Assembly: GCF_021044755.1 (NCBI RefSeq)
Contig: NZ_JAJNOR010000005.1
Coordinates: forward strand, 62,001-126,000
Reading direction: 5' to 3'
DNA from: Lientehia hominis
Lineage (GTDB): Bacteria > Bacillota > Clostridia > Lachnospirales > Lachnospiraceae
Length of the DNA: 64,000 nt
Numbering within the stretch: the stretch's first letter is position 1; each line of letters starts with the position of its first letter. This document shows positions 25,196 through 33,783 of this stretch, in pieces. Both the position numbers and the translations under genes were made by a program. The notes under the pieces are model-generated. The model ran no database searches, had not been told where the DNA came from, and saw nothing but the letters and a program-made list of their open reading frames with translations.

Positions 25196-27003
25196 TTATC
25201 ATCCAGCTTCAGCACACTCATGAAAGCCTTCTGAGGAATTTCCACATTTCCCACCTGGCGCATCCGTTTTTTTCCTTCCTTCTGTTTTTCCAGCAGCTTT
25301 CTCTTCCGGCTGATATCGCCGCCATAACACTTGGCCAGCACATCCTTCCTCATGGCCTTTACGGTTTCTCTGGCGATGATGCGGTTTCCAATGGCCGCCT
25401 GAATGGGAATCTCAAACAAGTGCCTCGGTATCTCCTCCTTTAACTTCTCACACATCCTCCTGCCCCGTTCATAAGCAGTGTCGGCATGAACGATAAAGGA
25501 AAGGGCGTCCACCTGCTCCTTATTGATCAGAATATCCAGCTTAACAAGCTCAGACTTCTCATATCCCTTCAGCTCATAATCAAAAGAAGCATAGCCTCTT
25601 GAACGGGATTTCAAAGCGTCAAAAAAGTCATAGATGATCTCATTTAACGGCAGCTCATACCGAAGCAGTGCGCGGGTATCTTCCATGTATTCCGTGCCCA
25701 TATACACGCCGCGCCGCTCCTGGCAGAGTCCCATGATCGCGCCGATGAACTCTGTCGTTACCATGATTTCCGCTTTCACGACCGGTTCTTCCATATATTC
25801 AATTTCCGCGGGGTCCGGCAGGTTGGACGGATTGGTAAGCTCCATCATCTCTCCATTAGTCTTGTAGACTTTATACACCACACCCGGCGCTGTCGTCACC
25901 AGATCCAGGTTATATTCCCGCTCCAGCCGTTCCTGGATGATCTCCAGATGGAGGAGGCCCAGGAATCCGCAGCGGTATCCGAATCCCAGAGCGATGGAGG
26001 TCTCGGGTTCAAATTGAAGGGAAGCGTCGTTCAGCTGAAGCTTTTCCAGAGCGTCTCTCAGATCGTTGTATTTCGCGCCGTCCGCCGGATAAAGGCCGCA
26101 GTATACCATCGGCGTTACCTTCTTATATCCGGGCAGAGGCTCTGCACAGGGCCTTTCCGCATCCGTCACCGTATCGCCCACCCGCGTGTCTCTAACGTTT
26201 TTTATGCTGGCCGTCACATAGCCGACCATGCCGGCGGAGAGCTCGTCGCAGGGTATGAACTGTCCGGCTCCGAAATATCCTATCTCCACAGTCTCAAATT
26301 CGGCTCCCGTGGCCATGAAGCGAATCCTCGTTCCTTTTTTCACGGTTCCTTCCTTGATTCTGCAGAATACGATGACGCCTTTATAAGAATCATAAACGGA
26401 ATCAAAGATCAGGGCCTGTAAAGGAGCTTCCGGGTCTCCCGAAGGAGCCGGAATCTTCTTCACGATCTGTTCCAGCACTTCTTCTATATTAATACCTGAC
26501 TTTGCGGAAATCTGCGGTGCGTCCTGAGCCTCGATTCCGATGATATCCTCGATCTCATCGATCACCCTCTGGGGCTCCGCGCTCGGCAGGTCAATCTTAT
26601 TGATAACCGGAAACACCTCCAGACCGTGGTCCAGGGCCAGATACACATTCGCCATGGTCTGCGCCTCGATTCCCTGGGCGGCGTCCACGACCAGCACAGC
26701 CCCGTCACATGCCGCCAGGCTCCTGGATACCTCGTAATTGAAATCGACGTGTCCGGGAGTATCGATCAGATTGAAGATATATTCTTCTCCGTCCTCCGCC
26801 CGGTAGACGGTGCGGACAGCCTGAGATTTAATGGTGATTCCCCGTTCCCGCTCCAGTTCCATATTGTCAAGCACCTGGGACTGCATCTCCCGGCTGGTGA
26901 GCAAGCCAGTCTTCTCTATAATCCTGTCGGCCAGTGTAGATTTCCCGTGGTCGATATGGGCGATGATACAAAAATTCCGAATCTTACTCTGGTCTGCTGC
27001 CAT
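25192..27003 (-). CDS. lepA: Elongation factor 4 (LepA)
   Basis: 603 aa, normal length. Ribosomal back-translocating GTPase. The G1 motif is AHIDHGKSTLADR; G2 and G3 are in RERGITIKSQ and DTPGHVDF; G4 is NKIDLPSAEP. The unique LepA C-terminal domain has CYGGDISRKRKLLEKQKEGKKRM (shown here only as a recognised region) ending in LKLDDK. The ATG at 27003 has AGGAGG close upstream; the longer frame lacks one. Coupled to hemW. Confidence 0.97.
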   Translation of the reverse strand: MAADQSKIRNFCIIAHIDHGKSTLADRIIEKTGLLTSREMQSQVLDNMELERERGITIKSQAVRTVYRAEDGEEYIFNLIDTPGHVDFNYEVSRSLAACDGAVLVVDAAQGIEAQTMANVYLALDHGLEVFPVINKIDLPSAEPQRVIDEIEDIIGIEAQDAPQISAKSGINIEEVLEQIVKKIPAPSGDPEAPLQALIFDSVYDSYKGVIVFCRIKEGTVKKGTRIRFMATGAEFETVEIGYFGAGQFIPCDELSAGMVGYVTASIKNVRDTRVGDTVTDAERPCAEPLPGYKKVTPMVYCGLYPADGAKYNDLRDALEKLQLNDASLQFEPETSIALGFGYRCGFLGLLHLEIIQERLEREYNLDLVTTAPGVVYKVYKTNGEMMELTNPSNLPDPAEIEYMEEPVVKAEIMVTTEFIGAIMGLCQERRGVYMGTEYMEDTRALLRYELPLNEIIYDFFDALKSRSRGYASFDYELKGYEKSELVKLDILINKEQVDALSFIVHADTAYERGRRMCEKLKEEIPRHLFEIPIQAAIGNRIIARETVKAMRKDVLAKCYGGDISRKRKLLEKQKEGKKRMRQVGNVEIPQKAFMSVLKLDDK

Positions 27004-27117
27004 AGTTTCCTCCTGTATATGATCGGTATATTCTCTCACTCGAAGTTTGCTACTCAATTGTACAACGAGTTTATTTTTCCCGCAAGGCTTTTTAGCGGTG
27101 ATGTATGGAAGGCATCA

Positions 27118-28446
27118 CTATTTTCCCCTCAGCACTTTATACAGAATATCCGCCAGAGGCTCCATTGCATTTTTGGCCTCTTCGAAGGTATTGTTTTCCG
27201 TACCCACCTCCACAAGAGTCGCCCTGGGCAGCACATGCTGATTGTACCGGTAAGCTTTCAGGAAAGTCCTTAAGGTAAATCCCGGATAATAGGCCTCTGC
27301 TTTCAGCTTCATCTGAAAATTAAAGGCCAGGTTGTCGAGCAGATATGGATTCTCGACACCGTCCAACGGTCCGTCGGGAGTCTGGCACATTCCGTTGAAG
27401 AACATAATCGGCGCAGTGGGCTTCCCGTTGATATCCACCACGTCATGTCCACCGGAATCCCGGTGCAGATCGATGGTCACCTGGATGCTTGGATTCTCCG
27501 CCAGTGTTTGATTCAGCATGCCAAGAGCCATAGAATACGAATCAGAATAAGGAAAGACCTCCGTATTGTGGATGACCTGAATCCCATACTGCTCCGACAG
27601 CAGCTGCGCCAGATAATTTCCGACTCCTACAACGGTCATGTTCGGGTCTCCCTCGGCAGAATCAGAAAAGGCTTCGCTGCCGTGGGTATGGAATAGAAGA
27701 ATCTGCGGTTCTCCGCTCTCCGGCAGGCTCAGGTCTTTACTCATCAGCATATTGGCATCCAGCTGTTCCGGATATGCGGTCGTTGATTTATGTACGTAAA
27801 AAAACTTGCTCTTCAAAAAATCAAAATCCGACAGCTGTTCCGCCGTATATACTGTACCTTTGATCTCCGTGGCCGCCATGGCCGGCTGGCCCGCCGCCTC
27901 CCCGATTCCTTCCGCAGCCGTTTCCGCCCCGCCCTCATTTTCCGGCGCGCTCCCGTCCGTCTCTGTCTGCCCGGCCGCGGTCGTCTCCGCCGGTTCAGAC
28001 GCACTGGCTGCTCCGGCTTCGGCGGTCGATTCTGGTTCATCCTGTGTCTCACCATGCATTTCATTTTCTTTTTGGAAATTTTGATAGGCCGGATCCGGCT
28101 GCGCCTGTGCCAGAGCCGCATCCTGTTCTCCGAGGAACAGGGAGATAGAATGTACGCCCGACGCCAATTCCAGGAATTTTTGGCCCGTGTTAAGACCAAA
28201 GGCCCCGCTTCCCCCCTCCCCGGCGGACACGGCCCGGGCTTCTTCCTTCGATACAAAGGAGGACATGGGAAGCCGGGCGGCCAGAGCAGTGAGCCGCGCC
28301 GGCCCTCCCCGCAGAAGAAACCAGCCGAATGCCACCAGTACGACCAACGCCGCCCCGCTCCCCCGTGAATCGTGGTGCCTGTTGAAAAAACTCAAGATAC
28401 CTTCCTCCTTTCCCGGACATTCCCGGAAACCCGCGGCCATATCCAT
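27118..28446 (-). CDS. spoIIP: Stage II sporulation protein P (SpoIIP)
   Basis: Up to 442 aa. Peptidoglycan amidase/endopeptidase of the SpoIIDMP engulfment complex. One N-terminal membrane anchor (near residue 31-45), a long Ala/Glu/Pro-rich low-complexity linker (about 150-200), then the catalytic domain: LLFHTHGSEAF (zinc-type His/Glu), GVGNYLAQLL, VTIDLHRDSGG and a C-terminal ATLVEVGTENNTFEEAKNAM. The exact start is uncertain; the chosen ATG is the frame's longest. Lies between gpr and lepA as in Bacillus. Confidence 0.93.
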   Translation of the reverse strand: MDMAAGFRECPGKEEGILSFFNRHHDSRGSGAALVVLVAFGWFLLRGGPARLTALAARLPMSSFVSKEEARAVSAGEGGSGAFGLNTGQKFLELASGVHSISLFLGEQDAALAQAQPDPAYQNFQKENEMHGETQDEPESTAEAGAASASEPAETTAAGQTETDGSAPENEGGAETAAEGIGEAAGQPAMAATEIKGTVYTAEQLSDFDFLKSKFFYVHKSTTAYPEQLDANMLMSKDLSLPESGEPQILLFHTHGSEAFSDSAEGDPNMTVVGVGNYLAQLLSEQYGIQVIHNTEVFPYSDSYSMALGMLNQTLAENPSIQVTIDLHRDSGGHDVVDINGKPTAPIMFFNGMCQTPDGPLDGVENPYLLDNLAFNFQMKLKAEAYYPGFTLRTFLKAYRYNQHVLPRATLVEVGTENNTFEEAKNAMEPLADILYKVLRGK

Positions 28447-28534
28447 GTCCCCAGGGCTTGTATTATCCGCGCGGAAAACCGCCGGTCACTTCATACCATC
28501 ATATGACCAGGACATGCAGATGATTCCTTTAATC

Positions 28535-29542
28535 TCAACCCTGAAAAGCAATGTTGATCCCTTCCGAAATGGTGAAGCTGAGCCTTTTTACCCGTTCATC
28601 GATATTGCCGGGAGTTACGTACATCGGACCGAATCTTGGCTCTATGAGCTCCCTTACCATCTGATACCGCTCGTCCATCCGCATCCCTTCCACCGCGTCC
28701 GCGGCAGATGAAGCCCCCGCCGCCTCCAAAAGCTCCGACAGAGCGTCCACCGTATCGTAAACAATGGCGGCCGCCGCTACAACAGTGGGAACTCCCACCG
28801 CGATGACCGGAATCCCCAGGCTCTCCTTCGTCAGGCTGTGCCGGTGATTCCCTACACCCGAACCCGGCTGGATTCCCGTATTACTCAGCTGGATAGTCGT
28901 AGCTAAACGGCTGACGCTCCTCGCCGCCAGGGCATCTATCACCACTACTGCCTCCGGATTCGTCTCCTTTACCACGCCTCTGACGATCTCCGCAGTCTCC
29001 ATTCCGGTCTGTGCCATGACGCCGGGCACGATCCCGCTGACGATCCGGACACCTTTTTCTCGTTTTTCATCTGTATTCCCGCCCCGCAGATGTCTGGTCA
29101 TCATCAGGTTGTCCAGCACCTTCGGCCCCAGAGAATCGGAGGTCACCTCATGATTTCCCAATCCTACCACCAACACAGACTGCGGGCATCCGAAGCTTTC
29201 CAAAAGTTCCCCGATATAATGCGCGAGTTCCTTCGAGATTTCACGGTGGTAGCCCTCATCCGGCACCGCCATCTGTTCTGCTTCTAAGGTGATATAGATT
29301 CCCTTTGGTTTCCCTATTGCCTTCTCACCCCGTTCATCCACTATCTCCACACGCGTCACCTTAACACCAGAATTTTCGTTGCAGGATTCCTCTATCCGTA
29401 CCCCCGGGATTCCTTCTTCCCCCTCCGTGACTGACTCTCTGGCCTCCAGAGCCAGGTCTGTATGAACTTGTATACCCTCTGTTTTTTCAAGTAACTCGTC
29501 TTCCGTCCAAAGGTCATTTGCATTATTGTCTGTCTTTTCCAT
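28535..29542 (-). CDS. gpr: Germination protease GPR
   Basis: 335 aa. Aspartic-type A25 protease that degrades small acid-soluble spore proteins at germination; made as a zymogen that loses its N-terminal propeptide. The segment VHTDLALEARE near residue 30 matches the autoprocessing region. VLVVGLGNHEVTSDSLGP and VVIDALAARSVSRLATTIQ are family signatures. ATG with ACAGGAG upstream. Divergent from rpsT. Confidence 0.95.
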   Translation of the reverse strand: MEKTDNNANDLWTEDELLEKTEGIQVHTDLALEARESVTEGEEGIPGVRIEESCNENSGVKVTRVEIVDERGEKAIGKPKGIYITLEAEQMAVPDEGYHREISKELAHYIGELLESFGCPQSVLVVGLGNHEVTSDSLGPKVLDNLMMTRHLRGGNTDEKREKGVRIVSGIVPGVMAQTGMETAEIVRGVVKETNPEAVVVIDALAARSVSRLATTIQLSNTGIQPGSGVGNHRHSLTKESLGIPVIAVGVPTVVAAAAIVYDTVDALSELLEAAGASSAADAVEGMRMDERYQMVRELIEPRFGPMYVTPGNIDERVKRLSFTISEGINIAFQG

Positions 29543-29648
29543 ATTTCTCCTGTCCTTTCCTCTGGCTTCCTTCTTTTTCTCTTTCCGCCGGCCAGTTTTT
29601 CCTGTTCATTTTTGCTACTAGCTTTTACAATTTTTCCCGAAATATGTA

Positions 29649-29677
29649 TTGACAGCTATTGCTTTTTCCTATAGAAT
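29649..29677 (+). promoter_or_regulatory. rpsT: Sigma-A promoter of rpsT
   Basis: TTGACA, 17-base spacer, TAGAAT, in an AT-rich stretch about 93 bases before the S20 start. Confidence 0.85.
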
Positions 29678-29769
29678 ATAAAAGTATGTTTACATTAGAC
29701 TGTCCGTGTCCGGCTTTAATGCAAACCAGATAAATGAAGACAATTTTATTTGATTTGGAGGTGTACAAA

Positions 29770-30033
29770 TTGGCAAATATTAAGTCCGCAAAGAAGAGGG
29801 TTCTGGTGGCCGAAGCAAAAGCTGCCAGGAACAAAGCAATTAAATCAAAGGTCAAGACCATGGTGAAAAAGGTTGAAGCTTCTATTTCTGCCGGTGACAA
29901 GGCTGCAGCACAGGCAGGTTTATTGGTTGCTATCAGTGAGATTGACAAAGCTGCTTCCAAAGGTATCTATCACAAGAACACAGCTTCCAGAAAAGTTGCC
30001 CGTTTGACAAAAGCGGTAAACGGAATCGCATAA
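29770..30033 (+). CDS. rpsT: 30S ribosomal protein S20
   Basis: 87 aa from a TTG start at 29770 (ANIKSAKKRVL), with GGAGG nine bases upstream. The ATG at 29734 would add 12 atypical residues and lacks a site. S20 binds 16S rRNA; it is Lys/Ala rich as usual. A TTG start is known for rpsT in other bacteria and relates to autoregulation there. Followed by its own terminator. Confidence 0.97.
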   Translation: MANIKSAKKRVLVAEAKAARNKAIKSKVKTMVKKVEASISAGDKAAAQAGLLVAISEIDKAASKGIYHKNTASRKVARLTKAVNGIA

Positions 30034-30059
30034 ATCATAACTTGAATAAACCGAAGTGG

Positions 30060-30097
30060 AATCCTGTCAGAATGGTGTGCTGACAGGATTCTTTGTT
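30060..30097 (+). terminator. Terminator of rpsT
   Basis: Perfect 10-bp stem AATCCTGTCAG / CTGACAGGATT with a short loop, followed by CTTTGTTATT. Confidence 0.85.
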
Positions 30098-30124
30098 ATT
30101 CTAAATTAAAAAAGGAGAATTTCT

Positions 30125-31252
30125 ATGGCAGAACTGAATCCGCAAAAAAGACTGGGTTTCGGCGCAATGCGTCTTCCGCTCCTGAATCCCGATGACCCCA
30201 CATCCATTGATATCGGCACTTATTCCAAAATGATCGACCGATATCTCGCCCAGGGTTTCTGCTACATCGACACCGCCTATCCGTACCATAAGGAGCATTC
30301 CGAAGAGGCGGTCTGTGAAGCGCTGGTAAAGAGATATCCCCGCGATGCCTATCTTCTGGCCGATAAAATGCCTGCCTTCTTGGTCAAAGGGCCGGAAGAC
30401 TATGAACGTTTTTTTGATACCCAGCTCAAACGCTGCCAGGTGGATTATTTTGATTACTATCTGCTCCATAACATGGGAAGAGACCGTTTTGAAGAAACCA
30501 CACGGTACGGCGGCTTTGAATTCATGAAAAAACTGAAGGCGGAGGGAAAAGTACGTCACATCGGTTTTTCCTTCCATGACCGCGCCGATGTCCTGGAGGA
30601 GATTCTCCTCGCCCATCCGGAGATGGAATTCGTCCAGATTCAGCTCAATTACATAGATTGGGACAGTGAGATCATCCAATCCAGAAAATGCTGGGAAACA
30701 GCCCGCAGATTTGGAAAGCCGGTCATCGTCATGGAGCCGGTCAAGGGAGGCGGTCTGGCAAACCTCCCCAAAAAGGCAGCAGAAATCTTCCGTGAATATT
30801 CTCCGGACGCTTCTCCGGCATCCTGGGCCATCCGATTCGCCGCATCCCAGGAAGGGGTCATGATGGTACTCAGCGGAATGTCCTCTCCTTCCCAGCTGGA
30901 AGACAATCTTTCTTATATGGATGATTTTCACCCCCTCAGCAGAGAGGAACTGGAACAGATTTCCCGCGTGACAGATGTTCTCCGGGAGATTCAAGCCATT
31001 CCCTGCACCAGCTGCAAATACTGCGTCGATGAATGTCCGATGAATATCAACATCCCCGGCTATTTTTCCGTCTATAACCTGATGATGCAGTATGGGCAGA
31101 ACAATTTTCCTCAGATGCACTATCGACGCCAGGCCCTCGGGCGCGGCGCCGCGTCCGACTGTATTGAATGTCACAGCTGTGAGGGCCACTGCCCGCAGCA
31201 CATCAAAATCATGGACCAGTTAAAGGTAATTGCCGATATTTTTGAAAAGTAA
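30125..31252 (+). CDS. Aldo/keto reductase with C-terminal 4Fe-4S ferredoxin domain
   Basis: 375 aa. TIM-barrel reductase (residues 1-280; DTAYPYHKEHSEEAV carries the catalytic Asp/Tyr pair, YYLLHNM the active-site His region). A C-terminal domain has two cluster motifs, CTSCKYCVDECPMNI and CIECHSCEGHCP, each able to bind a 4Fe-4S cluster. Such fusions are frequent in anaerobes and presumably use ferredoxin-linked electrons; no substrate is known. ATG with AAAGGAG eight bases upstream. Single gene between rpsT and the lysine-riboswitch operon; no terminator was seen after it. Confidence 0.9.
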   Translation: MAELNPQKRLGFGAMRLPLLNPDDPTSIDIGTYSKMIDRYLAQGFCYIDTAYPYHKEHSEEAVCEALVKRYPRDAYLLADKMPAFLVKGPEDYERFFDTQLKRCQVDYFDYYLLHNMGRDRFEETTRYGGFEFMKKLKAEGKVRHIGFSFHDRADVLEEILLAHPEMEFVQIQLNYIDWDSEIIQSRKCWETARRFGKPVIVMEPVKGGGLANLPKKAAEIFREYSPDASPASWAIRFAASQEGVMMVLSGMSSPSQLEDNLSYMDDFHPLSREELEQISRVTDVLREIQAIPCTSCKYCVDECPMNINIPGYFSVYNLMMQYGQNNFPQMHYRRQALGRGAASDCIECHSCEGHCPQHIKIMDQLKVIADIFEK

Positions 31253-31262
31253 AGGGATTCAG

Positions 31263-31291
31263 TTGACTTTGACGTTTTGATTCGCTATAAT
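31263..31291 (+). promoter_or_regulatory. Sigma-A promoter of the lysine-riboswitch operon
   Basis: TTGACT, 17-base spacer, TATAAT. Transcription would start near 31298, at the first base-paired strand of the riboswitch. It lies directly after the aldo/keto reductase stop. Confidence 0.9.
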
Positions 31292-31295
31292 TGTT

Positions 31296-31445
31296 AGGTA
31301 TGTATAGGGGCGCGGAAATCATCAGTACCACAGCCTGTGGGAAAGGGAAATCTGCCGAAAGCGTTTTGCGCTTGGGCTTGCATCGAATAGGTGCAAGACT
31401 GTTTTTGAAGCCCGCCAAGCTTCAAAAGAGCACTATGATATACCT
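31296..31445 (+). ncRNA. Lysine riboswitch (L-box) aptamer
   Basis: About 150 bases closed by P1 AGGTAT (31296-31301) / ATACCT (31440-31445). Conserved L-box core elements are present in order: AGGGGCGCGG and CATCAGTA on the 5' side, GGGAAATCTGCCGAAAGCG in the centre, then GGGCTTGCATCGAATAG with GTGCAAGACTG, and a P5-like TTTTTGAAGC / GCTTCAAAAG hairpin. These match the L-box consensus recalled from Bacillus lysC. Binding of lysine should favour the terminator at 31566. Confidence 0.93.
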
Positions 31446-31565
31446 GGGGGCATGGAGTTAATTGGACGACAGATAAAGTGAGTTTGACACTACAGGACAT
31501 TAATGCCAGCTTTTCCGGGCGTACCGCAGCCGGAACGTTTTGGATTACAGCTTACAATGATGTAA

Positions 31566-31608
31566 AGCAGCCATGTGCATATACCGTGCATGTGGCTGCT
31601 CTTTTATT
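31566..31608 (+). terminator. Rho-independent terminator of the lysine riboswitch
   Basis: 15-bp stem AGCAGCCATGTGCAT / GTGCATGTGGCTGCT (three G-U pairs) followed by CTTTTATTAT. The segment GGCATGG just after the aptamer (31449-31455) could pair with CCATG of the 5' arm as antiterminator. The spacing of about 120 bases from the aptamer is long for this class. Confidence 0.9.
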
Positions 31609-31722
31609 ATATAGGAAAGATTTCCTATACAGATTCGAGTTCCAAAACAGCAAATGCTCTCCGACGGGAAACGTATCCTGAGGGGAGGCCATATCAGACA
31701 GAATGAGGGGAGAAGATTTAAC

Positions 31723-33783
31723 GTGAACAAAATCAGAATCGGCGTCGACGTCGGCGGCACCAACACCGACATATGCGCAATTGATGAAACAACTGGCGAG
31801 CTGATGGTCTATAAACTGCCATCCTCTTTAAAGGACCAATCCCAGGCAGTCGTGGGAGGCGTCCGTAAGATCGTGGAAAAATACGGTCTGAATTATGAAA
31901 ATGTAGACCGCTTTATCCACGGCACTACCGTAGCGACCAATGCCATCCTGGAAAGCCGGGGAGCACGCACGGCCCTGGTGACCACAAAGGGCTTCCGTGA
32001 CCTTCTGGAGATCGGGCGGCAGAAACGTCCGGACCTTTATGATCTCCAGATGGACAAGGCTCCCGTCCTGGTTCCCAGGAATCTGAGATTTGAACTGACG
32101 GAACGTATGAACTATAAGGGCGAGATCCTGGAGGCACTCCAGGACGAAGAGATCCTGGCGCTGATAGAAGAGCTCAAGAAGAGCGGCGCCGAGGCTGTGG
32201 CCGTTTTATTTTTAAACGCATACTTAAATCCTGAGAATGAAGCAAGGGTAAAAGCCCTCATTGAAGAGCATCTGCCCGGAATTTATATTTCTACCTCCAG
32301 TGAGATTTCCAACCAGTTCCGTGAGTTTGAACGGCTCTGCGGTACGGTCCTCAATTCCTTCGTAGGGCCCGAGGTAAAAAAATATCTGGACAGCCTGAGA
32401 CACACTCTGGAGCAGATCGGAATCAAAAAGGTATATATCAACCATTCCAACGGCGGACTTATGTCCATCCGGGAGGCTGCTGCTTATCCCATAAAGACCG
32501 GCCTCTCCGGCCCGGCCGCGGGTGTCATCGGCGTCCAGTATCTGACGAATCTGATCGATTACAAGAACGTCATCACCCTCGATGTGGGCGGGACCAGTAC
32601 CGATATCAGCATGATCGTTAACGGCAATATCGAGAGCTCCAAGGATAAAAACATCAGCGGGTATCCTGTAAGGATTCCCTCTATCGATATATCCACCATC
32701 GGAGCCGGCGGCGGCAGCATTGCCTGGGTGGACAGCGGCGGCATCCTGAAGGTTGGCCCTCAGAGCGCCGGAGCCGAGCCCGGTCCTGCCTGCTATGCCC
32801 GCGGCGGAAAGGAAGCTACTATTACAGACGCCCGTGTAATCCTCGGACATCTGAATAATAAAGAGCTTTTGAACGGCCAGCTTCCCATTGATTCCACCCT
32901 CTCCTTCAAAGCAGTGGAGAGCCTCTCTGAGAAGATTAATATGAATGTGGAAGAAACGGCCCGCGGCATCATCACCGTCGGCAATTCCAATATTGTGAAG
33001 GAAATCAAAAACGTCACTGTGGAAAAAGGCTACAATCCCACTGACTTTTCACTGGTAGCTTTCGGAGGAGCCGGTCCGCTTCATGCGGCCGAGCTTATAG
33101 AAGAGCTCAATATGTCCACCGCGATCATTCCAAAGGCCCCCGGCCTCCTGGCTGCTTACGGCCTTCTGACGGAGGATATGCGGCGTGACTTTGTGCAGAC
33201 CAGCGTCATGGATCTGAACCATACGCCGTTCTCCTGCATCACGGATATGTACAGCCGCCTGAAAAAAGAGGCTGTGATATGGTTTGACAAGGAAAACATC
33301 CTGGAAGAGAACCGCCAGCTGGAATACTATCTGGACATGCGCTACAAGGGGCAGAACTATGAGATCGTCGTATCCGTAGATGACAGCATTGCCTCCATGG
33401 AAGACCTGACCAGACAGTTCACTGAAACTTATATGCGGCTGTATTCCTATACTTCCGCCGACGAAATTCAGATCGTCAATTTTGGTCTGTCCGCCATCGG
33501 CCATATCAGCAAGCCTCAGATCGAGCGGGAGGACTTCGTGGGAGAAGACGCTTCTGCCGCTGTCATGGGCAGCCGTATGGTGCTCATGGAGGACGGCAGC
33601 CGTGAAAAATACATTCTCTATGACCGCGACCTGCTTCACTGCGGCAATGTGATTCCAGGTCCTGCAATCGTGGAGCAGATGGATTCCACCACCATTATCC
33701 TCAAAAACCAGAAAGCCGTGGTGGACGAATATTTCAATATGATCATTACTAGAACAGGAGGACGTTTCCATGAGTCACATTAA
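31723..33783 (+). CDS. Hydantoinase/oxoprolinase family subunit A (HyuA-like)
   Basis: 686 aa. Actin-fold ATPase subunit that phosphorylates cyclic amides in the ATP-dependent N-methylhydantoinase / 5-oxoprolinase family. The N-terminal IRIGVDVGGTNTDICAID, then FIHGTTVATNAILE, TLDVGGTSTDISMIV and the metal/ATP segment GAGGGSIAWVD with GPQSAGAEPGPACYARGG are all intact. The start is GTG at 31723 (NKIRIG) with GAGGGGAG upstream; the ATG 23 codons earlier has no ribosome site. First gene after the lysine riboswitch; its end overlaps hyuB by 14 bases. Substrate not known; see the findings on lysine control. Confidence 0.9.
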   Translation: MNKIRIGVDVGGTNTDICAIDETTGELMVYKLPSSLKDQSQAVVGGVRKIVEKYGLNYENVDRFIHGTTVATNAILESRGARTALVTTKGFRDLLEIGRQKRPDLYDLQMDKAPVLVPRNLRFELTERMNYKGEILEALQDEEILALIEELKKSGAEAVAVLFLNAYLNPENEARVKALIEEHLPGIYISTSSEISNQFREFERLCGTVLNSFVGPEVKKYLDSLRHTLEQIGIKKVYINHSNGGLMSIREAAAYPIKTGLSGPAAGVIGVQYLTNLIDYKNVITLDVGGTSTDISMIVNGNIESSKDKNISGYPVRIPSIDISTIGAGGGSIAWVDSGGILKVGPQSAGAEPGPACYARGGKEATITDARVILGHLNNKELLNGQLPIDSTLSFKAVESLSEKINMNVEETARGIITVGNSNIVKEIKNVTVEKGYNPTDFSLVAFGGAGPLHAAELIEELNMSTAIIPKAPGLLAAYGLLTEDMRRDFVQTSVMDLNHTPFSCITDMYSRLKKEAVIWFDKENILEENRQLEYYLDMRYKGQNYEIVVSVDDSIASMEDLTRQFTETYMRLYSYTSADEIQIVNFGLSAIGHISKPQIEREDFVGEDASAAVMGSRMVLMEDGSREKYILYDRDLLHCGNVIPGPAIVEQMDSTTIILKNQKAVVDEYFNMIITRTGGRFHESH

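Noticed and set aside
27813..28368. Long open frames on both strands in the spoIIP linker region
   Set aside because: The GC-rich, Ala/Glu/Pro-coding linker leaves few stops in any frame; no motifs in the alternatives.
30101..31201. A 366-codon minus-strand ORF opposite the aldo/keto reductase
   Set aside because: Antisense shadow of a gene with clear motifs and a ribosome site; the reverse frame has no recognisable domain.
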